Made by a program: the position numbers and the translations under genes | Shown here: piece by piece, positions 45,065 to 53,432 of the stretch | Layout: each line of letters opens with the position of its first letter | How positions within the stretch are numbered: the first letter of the stretch is position 1 | DNA from: Microbacterium paraoxydans | GTDB lineage: Bacteria; Actinomycetota; Actinomycetes; Actinomycetales; Microbacteriaceae | DNA length: 64,000 nt | Assembly (NCBI RefSeq): GCF_019056515.1 | Contig: NZ_CP064873.1 | Location: 2,666,001 to 2,730,000, forward strand | Direction of reading: 5' to 3' | The notes under the pieces: model-generated | Told to the model about the DNA's origin: nothing | What the model saw: only the letters and a program-made list of their open reading frames with translations | Database searches by the model: none

Positions 45065-47137
45065 ATGACCTCGGAGCGCCCCTCGTCGGCCCGCCTCCTG
45101 TTCGGGGCCCTGCGGACCACGCCGGCGACGCTGACGATGATCGGTCTCGTGCTGCTCACAGGCGTGGTCTGGCAGGGGCTGTGGCGGCCGTTCGAGGACT
45201 CGGCCCTCTTCCCCGCCGTCGCCTACGGGCTGCCGAGCCTGGCTGAGGGCAAGTGGTGGACGCCGGTCACGGGGACGTTCTTCGTCAACCAGCCCTGGGT
45301 GTACCTCTTCACCATCGCCGGGTTCTGGGGTATGGGCTACCTGGAGCACCGCCGCGGCACCCGGGTCGCCCTCGCCTACTTCACGGTCGGACAGCTCTTC
45401 GCGATCTTCGCGACGGCTCTGTTCCTGCTGCTGGTGTCGCAGCTGCCGTGGGCGTGGGCGCAGACCCAGGCGCAGGCCCTCGACGTCGGCGCGTCCGGCG
45501 GCACCATGGCGTGCATCGCCGCCGCCGTCGGGCTCTTCCGTCCGCCGTGGCGGGTGCGCGCGTGGCTGGTGCTCCTCGGATTCGTGTTCGTCGCGATGAT
45601 GTTCTGGGGAAAGCTGGCCGACCTGGAGCATCTGTTCGCGGTGCTGCTCATCCTCTTCGTCGACCGGAGCCTGCGCGTGCGGCGCACGACGGTCCGGGAG
45701 CAGCGGCTGATCGCCGTGATGGCCGTGCTCACGCTCGTGGCCATCGAGATCATCACGGTCCTCGTGCCGACCGATGGCCCGTTCGGCCCCACGGACCCGG
45801 CATCGGGCGGATTCATCGACACGGCGATCGACGTCGCGGTGATCCTGGTCATCGCGAACGGCCTGCGGCGCGGTCGCCGCTGGGCGTGGGTCGTCGCCGT
45901 CATCCTCGGACCTCTCAACGTGCTGGCCGCCACCCTCGTGCTGGTCCTCATCATCCTCACGAGCGAAGCACAGCTCGAGATGGTGATCGACGCGGAGACC
46001 GAGCTCACGCTTGCCACGGGCGTGCTCTGGGCTCTCGTGCTCGTGTATCTCGTCGCGGTGCGGCGGGCGTTCCGCGCACGGCGCACGACGGCTCTGGGCC
46101 GGCAGCCCGCCCCGACCGCAGACGAACTCCGGCGCGAACTGCGGGCGCACGGCGGGGGCACCCTGTCCTGGATGACGACCTGGGAGGGCAACGGCTACGC
46201 CCGCGTGGACGGCGGGATCGTGGCCTATCAGCGCCGCAACGGCGTCGCCCTGGCCCTCGCCGACCCGATCGGGCCGGCGGAGTTCCGTGCGGCGGCGGTG
46301 CGCGACTTCATCCGCACGGCCGAGGACGCCGGACTCGTGCCGTGCTTCTTCAGTGCGGACGAGGCGACGAGAGAGGCGGTCCCGGAGACCTGGCGCAGCC
46401 TGGTGGTGGCGGACGACACGATCGTCGACCTCCCGGGTCTCACCTTCACCGGCAAGCGCTGGCAACCGGTGCGCACCTCCCTCAACCGGGCGGGGCGGGA
46501 GCAGATGACCTTCCGGCTCACCCACCTCGCCGCGGAGACCTGGGGCCTGCGGCAGCAGCTCCGCGCGATCTCGGAGGCGTGGGTCGGCGACAAGGACCTT
46601 CCGGAGATGCGGTTCACGCTCGGGACCCTGGAGGAGGCGGAGGACCCCGAGGTCCGCCTCGCGCTCGCGATCGCTCCGAACGGCGACGTCGACGGCTTCC
46701 TCTCCTGGCTGCCCGTGTACGGGGAGGGCGGGGTGGTGCGCGGCTGGACCCTCGACCTCATGCGACGCCGCGAGGGCGGTTTCGGACCGGTGATGGAGTA
46801 CCTGATCGGCGCCTCCGCCCAGCAGTTCTCGGAGGAGGGCGCCCAGATCATGTCGCTCTCCGGCGCTCCGCTCGCCCACGACTACCCGCCGGACGCGGGC
46901 GTGATCGCCGCGCTGAGCGAGCGCCTGGCCGACGCGCTCGAGCCCGTCTACGGCTTCCGTTCGCTGCACCGCTTCAAGGAGAAGTTCCACCCCCGCTACG
47001 AGACCCTCTACCTCCTCTTCCGCGACGAGAGCGACCTCACCCGTATCGGCGGAGCCCTCACCCGGGCCTTCCTCCCCGATGCCACGCTGCGGCAGTTCGC
47101 CGGGGCGGGGGTGGAGCTCGTCCGCGGGGAGCGCTGA
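45065..47137 (+). CDS. MprF-like phosphatidylglycerol aminoacyltransferase with rhomboid-like domain
   Basis: 690 residues. The C-terminal ~330 is the DUF2156 synthase domain (WEGNGYARVDGGIVAYQRRN, NGVALALADPIGPAEF, ISEAWVGDKDLPEMRFTLGT, FRSLHRFKEKFHPRYETLYL), which adds an amino acid to phosphatidylglycerol and lowers surface charge. The N-terminal ~210 looks rhomboid-like: GKWWTPVTGTFFVNQPW, GYLEHRRGTRVALAYFTVGQ, GASGG (S144) and H189 in DLEHLFAVLL; the His/Asn oxyanion pair seems absent. More membrane segments follow. The amino acid is unknown. Confidence 0.85.
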   Translation: MTSERPSSARLLFGALRTTPATLTMIGLVLLTGVVWQGLWRPFEDSALFPAVAYGLPSLAEGKWWTPVTGTFFVNQPWVYLFTIAGFWGMGYLEHRRGTRVALAYFTVGQLFAIFATALFLLLVSQLPWAWAQTQAQALDVGASGGTMACIAAAVGLFRPPWRVRAWLVLLGFVFVAMMFWGKLADLEHLFAVLLILFVDRSLRVRRTTVREQRLIAVMAVLTLVAIEIITVLVPTDGPFGPTDPASGGFIDTAIDVAVILVIANGLRRGRRWAWVVAVILGPLNVLAATLVLVLIILTSEAQLEMVIDAETELTLATGVLWALVLVYLVAVRRAFRARRTTALGRQPAPTADELRRELRAHGGGTLSWMTTWEGNGYARVDGGIVAYQRRNGVALALADPIGPAEFRAAAVRDFIRTAEDAGLVPCFFSADEATREAVPETWRSLVVADDTIVDLPGLTFTGKRWQPVRTSLNRAGREQMTFRLTHLAAETWGLRQQLRAISEAWVGDKDLPEMRFTLGTLEEAEDPEVRLALAIAPNGDVDGFLSWLPVYGEGGVVRGWTLDLMRRREGGFGPVMEYLIGASAQQFSEEGAQIMSLSGAPLAHDYPPDAGVIAALSERLADALEPVYGFRSLHRFKEKFHPRYETLYLLFRDESDLTRIGGALTRAFLPDATLRQFAGAGVELVRGER

Positions 47138-47144
47138 CCCCCGC

Positions 47145-47169
47145 GGACCCTCGACGCCGCTCCGGGTCC
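47145..47169. terminator. Weak hairpin between convergent genes
   Basis: GGACCC/GGGTCC stem with a 13-nt loop, followed by TTCTGCT on the plus strand. Confidence 0.35.
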
Positions 47170-47175
47170 TTCTGC

Positions 47176-48450
47176 TCAGAGCCGCGCTTCGGCCACCTCG
47201 ACGGCCTCCTGCGCCTGCGGCTCACGCTTCGCCGTGTTCGCGATGTGCGCCCGCGCGACGACCAGTGCGGCGACGACCATGATCCCGACGCCCAGCCAGT
47301 ACGGCGCGGCATGGCTGACCGCGGTGTAGAGGGCGGCCGCGATCAACGGGGCGATCGTGCCCATCGCGGCGTTGAGGGACTGCGTGGCCCCTCCGAGCCA
47401 GCCCTGCTCGTCGTCGCCGACGGCGTTGGACATCGCCCCGTCCATCGCAGCCTGCGCCGCGCCCTGACCGGCGGCGAGCAGGAGCGCCCCGACGATGAAG
47501 AGCCACGGCTGGGCGAGCAGCGAGGCCACGACCGCGAGGCCGGCGAGACCGACCGCCTGCGCGGTGATGGCGCTGACGATCACGCCGCGCTCCCCCATCC
47601 GCGGCAGCAGGATGCCGAGCAGCACGCCCTGGATGAGGATGTCGATGATGCCCACGCCTGCCGTGAGCAGGCCGATCTGCGTCGGTCCCCACTGGATGGC
47701 GTCGAGGGCGAGCACGCTGAAGTTGTTCACGAAGAATCCGAACGGCAGCGCGAGCAGTGCGAACGCGATCATCAGCCCGCGGAGCTCGGGCCGACCGAAC
47801 GCGGTACGGAACACCCCGAACGGCTGGACGTCGCGGAGAGCGATCCGGGCGATGCGGTTCTCCGGCCGCAGGCTCTCCGGCAGCAGGAAGATGCTGAGGA
47901 CTGCGATCGTGAGCCCGACCGCAGCGGTGAGGAACACGGGCAGGCGCAGGTCGATCGCGGCGAGCAGACCGCCGATGGCGGGGCCGATCATGGTGCCGAT
48001 GCCGGTCAGCGCGCCGAGGAGGCCGAAGCGCTGCGCGCGCTTCTCGGGCGGCGTGATGTCGGCCAGGTAGGCGAACAGCGCGGGGAGGTCTCCGGCCGTC
48101 AGCCCCTGGATGACACGGGCGAGCACGAGCACCCAGATCGCCCCGCCCACGCCGAACAGCGCCATCGAGAAGGCCGCGCCGAACGCCGCGACGATGATGA
48201 CGGGTCGTCGTCCGAACCGGTCGGAGAGCCGCCCCAGGAGCGGTGCGGCGAGGAAGGCGCACAGCCCGTTGACCGCTTCCAGCACGCCGACCCAGAGGGC
48301 GAGGTCCTGTTCGTGCGCGACGTACTGCAGTACGACGAACGGAAGCACAGGAAGGACGACGGTCATGCCGATGACCGTGAGCATCGTCAGGACGACGAGC
48401 ATGACCCAGGCGCGGCCGGCGCCGCGAACGGGGAGATGAGGTGAAGTCAT
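47176..48450 (-). CDS. MFS efflux transporter, TetA-like
   Basis: 424 residues, 12 membrane segments, drug:H+ antiporter type. Motif A is LGRLSDRFGRRPVI in the first half; TGIGTMIGPAIGGLLA is a motif C-like stretch. It is divergent from a TetR gene with a palindrome between them, so it is probably an inducible efflux pump. The substrate cannot be named from sequence. TTGACA-16-TACACT leads to a start 7 nt past the -10 box. Confidence 0.9.
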   Translation of the reverse strand: MTSPHLPVRGAGRAWVMLVVLTMLTVIGMTVVLPVLPFVVLQYVAHEQDLALWVGVLEAVNGLCAFLAAPLLGRLSDRFGRRPVIIVAAFGAAFSMALFGVGGAIWVLVLARVIQGLTAGDLPALFAYLADITPPEKRAQRFGLLGALTGIGTMIGPAIGGLLAAIDLRLPVFLTAAVGLTIAVLSIFLLPESLRPENRIARIALRDVQPFGVFRTAFGRPELRGLMIAFALLALPFGFFVNNFSVLALDAIQWGPTQIGLLTAGVGIIDILIQGVLLGILLPRMGERGVIVSAITAQAVGLAGLAVVASLLAQPWLFIVGALLLAAGQGAAQAAMDGAMSNAVGDDEQGWLGGATQSLNAAMGTIAPLIAAALYTAVSHAAPYWLGVGIMVVAALVVARAHIANTAKREPQAQEAVEVAEARL

Positions 48451-48456
48451 ACCGAA

Positions 48457-48484
48457 AGTGTAGCGACACCAGTTTTGGTGTCAA
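48457..48484 (-). promoter_or_regulatory. Promoter of the MFS gene, leaderless
   Basis: TTGACA, 16-nt spacer, TACACT, then 6 nt to the ATG at 48450. The operator palindrome (48465-48482) fills the spacer. Confidence 0.8.
48465..48482. promoter_or_regulatory. TetR-type operator
   Basis: Palindrome GACACCA-GTTT-TGGTGTC. CAGTTTTGGT recurs at 48487-48496, giving a second half site. Confidence 0.75.
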
Positions 48485-48508
48485 TACAGTTTTGGTTCGG
48501 ATGCGCGA

Positions 48509-48514
48509 TAAGGT
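48509..48514 (+). promoter_or_regulatory. -10 box, leaderless TetR gene
   Basis: TAAGGT, 6 nt, ATG at 48521. Confidence 0.5.
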
Positions 48515-48520
48515 GGCCGC

Positions 48521-49186
48521 ATGACGACGCCCCCACCCCCGGGCCGCCGCGAGCGCAAGAAGGCCGCGACCCGCAAGAACATCTCCGACGTGGCCACCCG
48601 GATGTTCCTGGAGCGCGGATTCGACAACGTGAGCATCCGCGAGGTCGCGGACGCCGCCGATGTCTCCCCCACCACCGTGTTCGCCCACTTCCCGCAGAAG
48701 GAGGCGCTCGTCTTCGACGAGGACGACGAGCAGCGCGATCGCCTCGTCTCGGCGGTGCGCGACCGGCCGACCGGCGTGACGATCAACCGGGCCATCCACG
48801 ACTTCTACGCCGCCGAGGTCGGCGCCAACCTCGACGAGCACGGCGACGACGTGGCCCGCGTCTTCCTGCGCTTCCTCAACGAGACCCCGGCGCTCCGCGA
48901 CTACGCGTCGAAGATGTGGCTGCGCCATGAGGACGCGCTCGCCGCGGCCATCGCCGACGAGCTCGGCATCCCGACCCCCACTCCCGAGGTCCGGGTGTAC
49001 GCGCGGTTCGTCCTGCAGATGCAGATCCTCGTCACCGAGAGCGACGACCAGCAGGCGGTGCTCGACGCCGGCTCCGCGCTCCTCGAACACGGCTGGGCCC
49101 CGATCGAGGAGCAGCTCACCGGCTCGCGGAGCGCACAGACGGGTCCGGACGTCAGTCCTCGCGGGGGCGCCGCCGCAGGCTCTTGA
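48521..49186 (+). CDS. TetR-family regulator
   Basis: 221 residues. The N-terminal helix-turn-helix is RKKAATRKNISDVATRMFLE, ERGFDNVSIREVADAADVSP, TTVFAHFPQKEALVFDEDDE. The C-terminal ligand domain is variable. It most likely represses the divergent MFS gene and itself through the palindrome at 48465-48482. Its 3' end overlaps arfB by 35 nt tail to tail. Confidence 0.93.
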   Translation: MTTPPPPGRRERKKAATRKNISDVATRMFLERGFDNVSIREVADAADVSPTTVFAHFPQKEALVFDEDDEQRDRLVSAVRDRPTGVTINRAIHDFYAAEVGANLDEHGDDVARVFLRFLNETPALRDYASKMWLRHEDALAAAIADELGIPTPTPEVRVYARFVLQMQILVTESDDQQAVLDAGSALLEHGWAPIEEQLTGSRSAQTGPDVSPRGGAAAGS

Positions 49187-49592
49187 CGTCGGTGCGGCGG
49201 TGCTTCGCCGTCAGCCGCCGCTCCTTCGATCCCCGACTCGGCTTCGTCGCCCGTCGGGCCGGCGCCGGCGGACGTATCGCCTCCGCGACGAGCGCGGCGA
49301 GCCGTTCCCTGGCTGCTTCCCGATTGCGCAACTGTGCGCGGTGCTCGGACGCGGCGATCGTCAGCACGCCGTCGACCAGCCGTCCGCGGAGCCGCTCCAG
49401 GATCCGCTCGCGCTGCGTCGGCGACAGGGCCCCCGAATGCGCCGCATCCCACACCAGCTCGACCCGGGAGTCCGTGGTGTTCACGCCCTGACCGCCAGGC
49501 CCCGACGATCGGGAGAACCGCCAGGACAGCTCGGCCTCCGGGATCGTCAGACCCGCGGAGACCCGGAGTCCGGGGCGAGGGGCGGAAGGCAT
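49152..49592 (-). CDS. arfB: Alternative ribosome-rescue factor ArfB
   Basis: 146 residues, codon-independent peptidyl-tRNA hydrolase. The GGQ motif is at 33-35 (SRSSGPGGQGVNTTDSRVEL), and the basic C-terminal tail that enters the mRNA channel ends KERRLTAKHRRTDVKSLRRR. It frees ribosomes stalled on mRNAs without a stop. A tRNA-like locus lies just upstream. Confidence 0.93.
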   Translation of the reverse strand: MPSAPRPGLRVSAGLTIPEAELSWRFSRSSGPGGQGVNTTDSRVELVWDAAHSGALSPTQRERILERLRGRLVDGVLTIAASEHRAQLRNREAARERLAALVAEAIRPPAPARRATKPSRGSKERRLTAKHRRTDVKSLRRRPRED

Positions 49593-49633
49593 GCCTCCAT
49601 CATCCGGGATGAGCGGCCAAGCATGGGACCGAG

Positions 49634-49709
49634 TGGACGCGACGGCGGGAGTCGAACCCGCAACGCCTCCGGATATGAGCCGGGGCCCGGGACCGCCCGG
49701 ATCGCCGCG
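49634..49709 (-). tRNA. tRNA-like gene, CAU anticodon, unusual D arm
   Basis: 76 nt including an encoded CCA. Acceptor CGCGGCG/CGTCGCG (one G-U), anticodon loop CTCATAT on a CCCGG/CCGGA stem (outer pair mismatched), variable GGCGTT, and a textbook T arm GCGGG-TTCGACT-CCCGC. The D arm is odd: CCGG-GCGGTC-CCGG with no GG pair or A14/A21, and position 8 is A, not U. The discriminator is U. It could be a degenerate tRNA-Met or tRNA-Ile2, or a pseudogene; it lacks the initiator's GGG:CCC pairs. Confidence 0.5.
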
Positions 49710-49890
49710 ATGGGGATGACGTTACCCGGCCGTGATCCTCCCCGCCAGGACCGTTGCCTGGGATAACACCATGAGTCGCCGGATGACGGAGACGGCTAGC
49801 GTCGCTGCCGCGTGTCGTCAACCGGTTCGACCGCACCGCGCCGCCGCCGTACCGTCGCTCGCACCGATGACGCCCGAGCAGGAGGCCGAC

Positions 49891-50757
49891 ATGTCCGAAT
49901 CTCAGCACAACGACAAGACCCCGACGCCGATGGCGGAGGCCGGTGACCCGCAGGCGCGGCTGGAGGCCGAGGCCCGCCGCGCGATCGTGACCGGTGCCGA
50001 CTCCGGGATCGGCCGCGCCACCGCCGTCGCCCTCGCCGCGGCGGGTATCGACGTCGGCATCACCTGGCACCGCGATGAGGCCGGCGCCCAGGAGACCGCG
50101 GACGAGGTGCGCAGCCACGGCGCCCGCGCGGTGGTGACGCAGCTCGACGTCTCCGACATCCCCGCCTGCGGCGACGTGATCGACGGGCTGATCGCTGAGC
50201 TCGGGGGCGTCGACGTGTTCGTCAACAACGCGGGTGCCGGACTCCAGACCCCGTTCCTCGACGTCACGCTCGAGGAGTGGAACCGCGTGCTCGACACCGA
50301 CCTCACCGGCGCGTTCGTCTGCCTGCAGCGGGCGGCCCGGTCGATGGTCGCCGCGGGGCGCGGGGGGCGGCTCATCTCCGTGACCAGCGTGCACGAGCAC
50401 CAGCCGATGGTGGGGGCGAGCGCGTACGACACCGCCAAGCACGGCCTCGGCGGCCTCATGAAGAACCTCGCGCTCGAGCTCGGCCGGTACGGGATCAGCG
50501 CGGTGAGCGTCGCCCCGGGCGAGATCGCGACCCCGATGACCGGGCAGACCGACACCGACCCGCACGCCGAGGACCGTCCCGGCATTCCGCTCGGCCGCCC
50601 GGGCGATGCCCGCGAGGTCGCCGCCCTGATCACGTTCCTCGCGTCGCCCGAGGCCGCGTACATCTCCGGCGCCTCGGTCGTGATCGACGGCGGCATGCTC
50701 CAGATGGGGCCCCAGGCGGGTGCGGCGATCGAGAGCCACGACTGGCGCACGATCTGA
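49891..50757 (+). CDS. SDR-family oxidoreductase
   Basis: 288 residues, classical/extended short-chain dehydrogenase. TGADSGIGRATAVAL (35-) binds NAD(P); NNAG; SVTSVHEHQPMVGASAYDTA with YxxxK; PGEIATPM. It resembles glucose-1-dehydrogenase-like and YhdF-type stress SDRs. The start MSESQHNDKT has AGGAGG 5 nt upstream; an earlier in-frame ATG lacks support. Substrate unknown. Confidence 0.88.
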   Translation: MSESQHNDKTPTPMAEAGDPQARLEAEARRAIVTGADSGIGRATAVALAAAGIDVGITWHRDEAGAQETADEVRSHGARAVVTQLDVSDIPACGDVIDGLIAELGGVDVFVNNAGAGLQTPFLDVTLEEWNRVLDTDLTGAFVCLQRAARSMVAAGRGGRLISVTSVHEHQPMVGASAYDTAKHGLGGLMKNLALELGRYGISAVSVAPGEIATPMTGQTDTDPHAEDRPGIPLGRPGDAREVAALITFLASPEAAYISGASVVIDGGMLQMGPQAGAAIESHDWRTI

Positions 50758-50841
50758 GCACGACACAGGCGGCGTCAAGGAGGGCGGACGCTGAGGTGTG
50801 GCCCGCACCCGAACGAGCCACACCCCCAGTGCGTTGCACTG

Positions 50842-50859
50842 CCGGATGCGAGCATCCGG
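50842..50859 (+). terminator. Hairpin after the SDR gene
   Basis: Perfect 8-bp stem CCGGATGC/GCATCCGG with a 2-nt centre; no T-run. Confidence 0.45.
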
Positions 50860-51002
50860 TGAACCGCCACCGTGAGGCGACGGCCACCTCGCGGCGGTAC
50901 TGGCCCCCACCAGCGGACCGCGAGGAGTCGTCGAGCGCGACTCCATGAAGATCAGCACTCAACACGTAACACGATACAACTGTCTGTTCGATCGTGCGAA
51001 TC

Positions 51003-51012
51003 GACCTAGGTC
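51003..51012. promoter_or_regulatory. Palindrome, possible operator
   Basis: GACCTAGGTC, flanked by TGCGAAT (50995) and ATTCGCA (51024), ~50 nt before the gene at 51061. Confidence 0.35.
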
Positions 51013-51060
51013 AATCCGTGAGAATTCGCATGCGGTCTCCGGATCGGCGACGATGGACGG

Positions 51061-51987
51061 ATGCGGTGGCCGTGGAACACGATGTGGCGCCCGATGCGTC
51101 GGCGCCGCCGGCGGGGCGGCATCGAGCTGCGCTGGCTCACCGCCCGCTCGTGGACGCAGCGCTGGTACCCCCAGGGCATCGACGTCGGCGAGCGCCGCGG
51201 ACGGCGCGCCCTCGCGGTGAGCTGGTTCCGCCAGGATCGCACCGGTCGCCACCTCGCCTCGCGGGTCGTCCTCGTGGATCGAGCGCGCGCCCGCCGCATC
51301 GACATCGTGTTGGCGGTCGCCGACGACGACGGCGTCCTGCAGCCCGCGCCCATCCATGCGGGCGGTCTCGCCTGGTTCGGCGACCGCCTGTTCGCGGCGG
51401 CGACAGGGCAGGGCATCTGGGAGTTCGACCTGGGTGCGCTCCGGCGCGTGCACGGCACGGAGGCGCAGCGGATCCGCGGCGGCACGAGCCGCCGGGACCG
51501 GCGGACGACGGTCGTCGCGGTGCGGACCCGTCGCCACCCGGTGGCGCTGCGGTGCTCCTTCCTCGGTCGCGTGTTCGACGCGGACGGGACGCCGCTCCCC
51601 CGCGTGCTCATCGGCGAGTACCGGGGTCAGGAGACCGGGGCTATCGGCGAGTTCACGATCCCCGGCGGCACCGACGACGGCTTCGTCGAACACGAGCGGT
51701 TCACTCCCGGCATCCGGCACATGCAGGGGGCCGTGCGGTGGGGCGACCGCTACTTCGTGTCGCAGTCCGACCACCTGCGCCCCGGGGTGCTGTGGTCGGG
51801 GCCTCGCCAGGCCCTCACCCGACACCCGGTGGCTCTGCCGGTCGGCTGCGAGGATCTGGCCCTCGACCCGGATGACGAGCTGCTGTGGACCCTGGGGGAA
51901 CACCCGTGGCGGCGCGTGGTGCGGGCCATCCCGTTCGCGAGCCTCGGACTCCGGCGTCACAGCGGGAGCACGGAGCGGCGAACGTAG
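51061..51987 (+). CDS. Conserved hypothetical, beta-propeller-like
   Basis: 308 residues, no signal peptide. Repeated Trp/Gly/Asp strands (GGLAWFGDRLFAAATGQGIW, HMQGAVRWGDRYFVSQSDHL, EDLALDPDDELLWTLGEHPW) suggest a beta-propeller of the kind found in actinobacterial secreted or sugar-linked proteins, but the N-terminus is Arg-rich (MRRRRRRGGIELRW). Function unknown. GACGAT is 6 nt before the ATG. Confidence 0.65.
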   Translation: MRWPWNTMWRPMRRRRRRGGIELRWLTARSWTQRWYPQGIDVGERRGRRALAVSWFRQDRTGRHLASRVVLVDRARARRIDIVLAVADDDGVLQPAPIHAGGLAWFGDRLFAAATGQGIWEFDLGALRRVHGTEAQRIRGGTSRRDRRTTVVAVRTRRHPVALRCSFLGRVFDADGTPLPRVLIGEYRGQETGAIGEFTIPGGTDDGFVEHERFTPGIRHMQGAVRWGDRYFVSQSDHLRPGVLWSGPRQALTRHPVALPVGCEDLALDPDDELLWTLGEHPWRRVVRAIPFASLGLRRHSGSTERRT

Positions 51988-51990
51988 ACT
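51985..51990 (+). promoter_or_regulatory. -10 box, leaderless start at 51997
   Basis: TAGACT, 6 nt, GTG. Confidence 0.6.
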
Positions 51991-51996
51991 GAACGG

Positions 51997-52287
51997 GTGA
52001 AGAAGCCCGCCCCCCTCCTCGTCTACACCGTGCTGCGCCTGCTGGCGTTCCTCGTCCCGCTGGCCATCCTGTGGTTCTTCTTCCCGATCTTCCGCGAGTT
52101 CTGGTGGCTGGCGGCGATCTTCGCGGCCCTCATCGGCGCGAGCATCTCGATGCTGTTCCTCCGCACCCCGCTCTCCGACGCGTCCGCCCGCCTGCATGAG
52201 CGTCGGCAGGGCAGGGTCTCCGGCCGGCAGGCCGACGCCGCGGCCGAAGACGAGCTCGTCGACGGCGCCTCCGACGACCGCCCCTGA
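51997..52287 (+). CDS. DUF4229-domain membrane protein
   Basis: 96 residues. Two membrane segments (VYTVLRLLAFLVPLAILWFF, FWWLAAIFAALIGASISMLF), then an acidic tail (AAAEDELVDGASDDRP). This matches DUF4229, a family often next to menaquinone genes; menA is adjacent and convergent. GTG start with TAGACT 6 nt upstream. A GGTCC/GGACC hairpin at 52326-52342 follows. Confidence 0.8.
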   Translation: MKKPAPLLVYTVLRLLAFLVPLAILWFFFPIFREFWWLAAIFAALIGASISMLFLRTPLSDASARLHERRQGRVSGRQADAAAEDELVDGASDDRP

Positions 52288-52427
52288 CGCAGGCCCGCCG
52301 TACACAGCTTCGAAGATCCGAGGCAGGTCCGATTGTTGGACCGGGTCTCAAAACTCTCGGCTAAACCATAGGTTCGACCGGCATCTCGGTCCCTGTGCCC
52401 GGCGAGGCGCGGGAGACGGCGAGCAGG

Positions 52428-53396
52428 TCAGCCGACGAAGGCCCAGAACAGGGCGCCGGCGTAGAGCAGCGAGGTGAGCGACGTCAGGGCGAGGGCGATG
52501 ACCAGCTCCCGCGGCTGCCGGTAGGTCCAGACGATCACGATCGCGGGGAGGCCGGCGAGAAGGGCGAGCAGCGAGATCCAGGCGATCGGGAACAGCAACG
52601 CGAGGAACACGGCGATGCCGAACGGCACGAGCACGAAGAGCGTGAAGAGGACCTGTGTGGCGCGGCGGCCGATGAGGACCGTCAGCGTGCGTTTGCCGAC
52701 CTCGCGGTCCTGATCGATGTCGCGGAGGTTGTTGGCCAGCAGCACGGCGCAGGCGAACAGTCCGGCGGCGATCGCTCCCAGCCAGGCCTGCTGCGGGAGC
52801 ATGAAGACCTGCACCCAGGTGGTGCCGAGAGTGGCGACGAGCCCGAAGAACACGAAGACGAAGACCTCGCCGAGGCCGTAGTACCCGTAGGGCCTCTTGC
52901 CCCCGGTGTAGAACCAGGCGGCGACGATGCAGGCCGCACCCACGGCGAGCATCCACCACTGCCCGCTCCGCACGACGATCGCGATACCGACCGCCGCGGC
53001 CAGCGCGAAGAACACGAGTCCGACGACGAGCACCGTGCGCGGCTTCACCCGCCCGGAGGCCGTGAGCCGCGCCGGGCCGACCCGATGGGCGTCGGTGCCG
53101 CGGATCCCGTCGCTGTAGTCGTTGGTGAAGTTCACGCCGATCTGCAGCAGGACCGCGACGGCGAGGCACGCGAGCGCGATCACCCAGTGGAACTCCGGCC
53201 CGGTGCTGCGCGCGGCTCCCGTGCCGATGACGACGGGGGCGATCGCCAGAGGCAGCGTGCGCAGACGAGCCGCGCCGATCCAGTCGCCGATCGTCACGGG
53301 ACCCGCCTCGACGACCGGCCGCTTGGCCGGGTTGCCGCTGGTGCGCGGCGGGGTGCGCCGACCGGACTTCTTCTTGCGCTGGGAGGATGCTGCCAC
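52428..53396 (-). CDS. menA: 1,4-Dihydroxy-2-naphthoate polyprenyltransferase
   Basis: 322 residues, UbiA superfamily, ~9 membrane segments. The Asp-rich NFTNDYSDGIRGTD and NNLRDIDQDREVGKRTL bind the prenyl diphosphate. It joins the naphthoate ring and the side chain from the polyprenyl synthase at 37242. GTG start; TAGGAT lies 7 nt upstream. It converges on the DUF4229 gene. Confidence 0.93.
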   Translation of the reverse strand: MAASSQRKKKSGRRTPPRTSGNPAKRPVVEAGPVTIGDWIGAARLRTLPLAIAPVVIGTGAARSTGPEFHWVIALACLAVAVLLQIGVNFTNDYSDGIRGTDAHRVGPARLTASGRVKPRTVLVVGLVFFALAAAVGIAIVVRSGQWWMLAVGAACIVAAWFYTGGKRPYGYYGLGEVFVFVFFGLVATLGTTWVQVFMLPQQAWLGAIAAGLFACAVLLANNLRDIDQDREVGKRTLTVLIGRRATQVLFTLFVLVPFGIAVFLALLFPIAWISLLALLAGLPAIVIVWTYRQPRELVIALALTSLTSLLYAGALFWAFVG

Positions 53397-53403
53397 CCAC
53401 GGA

Positions 53404-53409
53404 ATCCTA
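53404..53409 (-). promoter_or_regulatory. -10 box, leaderless menA
   Basis: TAGGAT, 7 nt, GTG. Confidence 0.5.
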
Positions 53410-53432
53410 GTCGTCGCGGCGAGGCGGCGAAC

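Larger units (their letters stand above)
50758..51060 (+). other. Gene-free region with hairpins
   Basis: About 300 nt with no gene. A CCGGATGC/GCATCCGG hairpin (50842-50859) and AGTGC/GCACT (50828-50840) probably end the SDR message. A 10-bp palindrome GACCTAGGTC lies at 51003-51012 between TGCGAAT and ATTCGCA arms and may be an operator for the next gene. Confidence 0.4.

Noticed and set aside
45253..48444. A plus-strand frame of ~1060 codons across the MprF-like gene and opposite the MFS gene.
   Set aside because: Arg/Pro/Gly-rich shadow spanning two real genes in other frames.
47176..48450. Tetracycline-resistance gene tetA.
   Set aside because: The TetA-like layout is shared by many MFS pumps; the sequence alone does not support that substrate.
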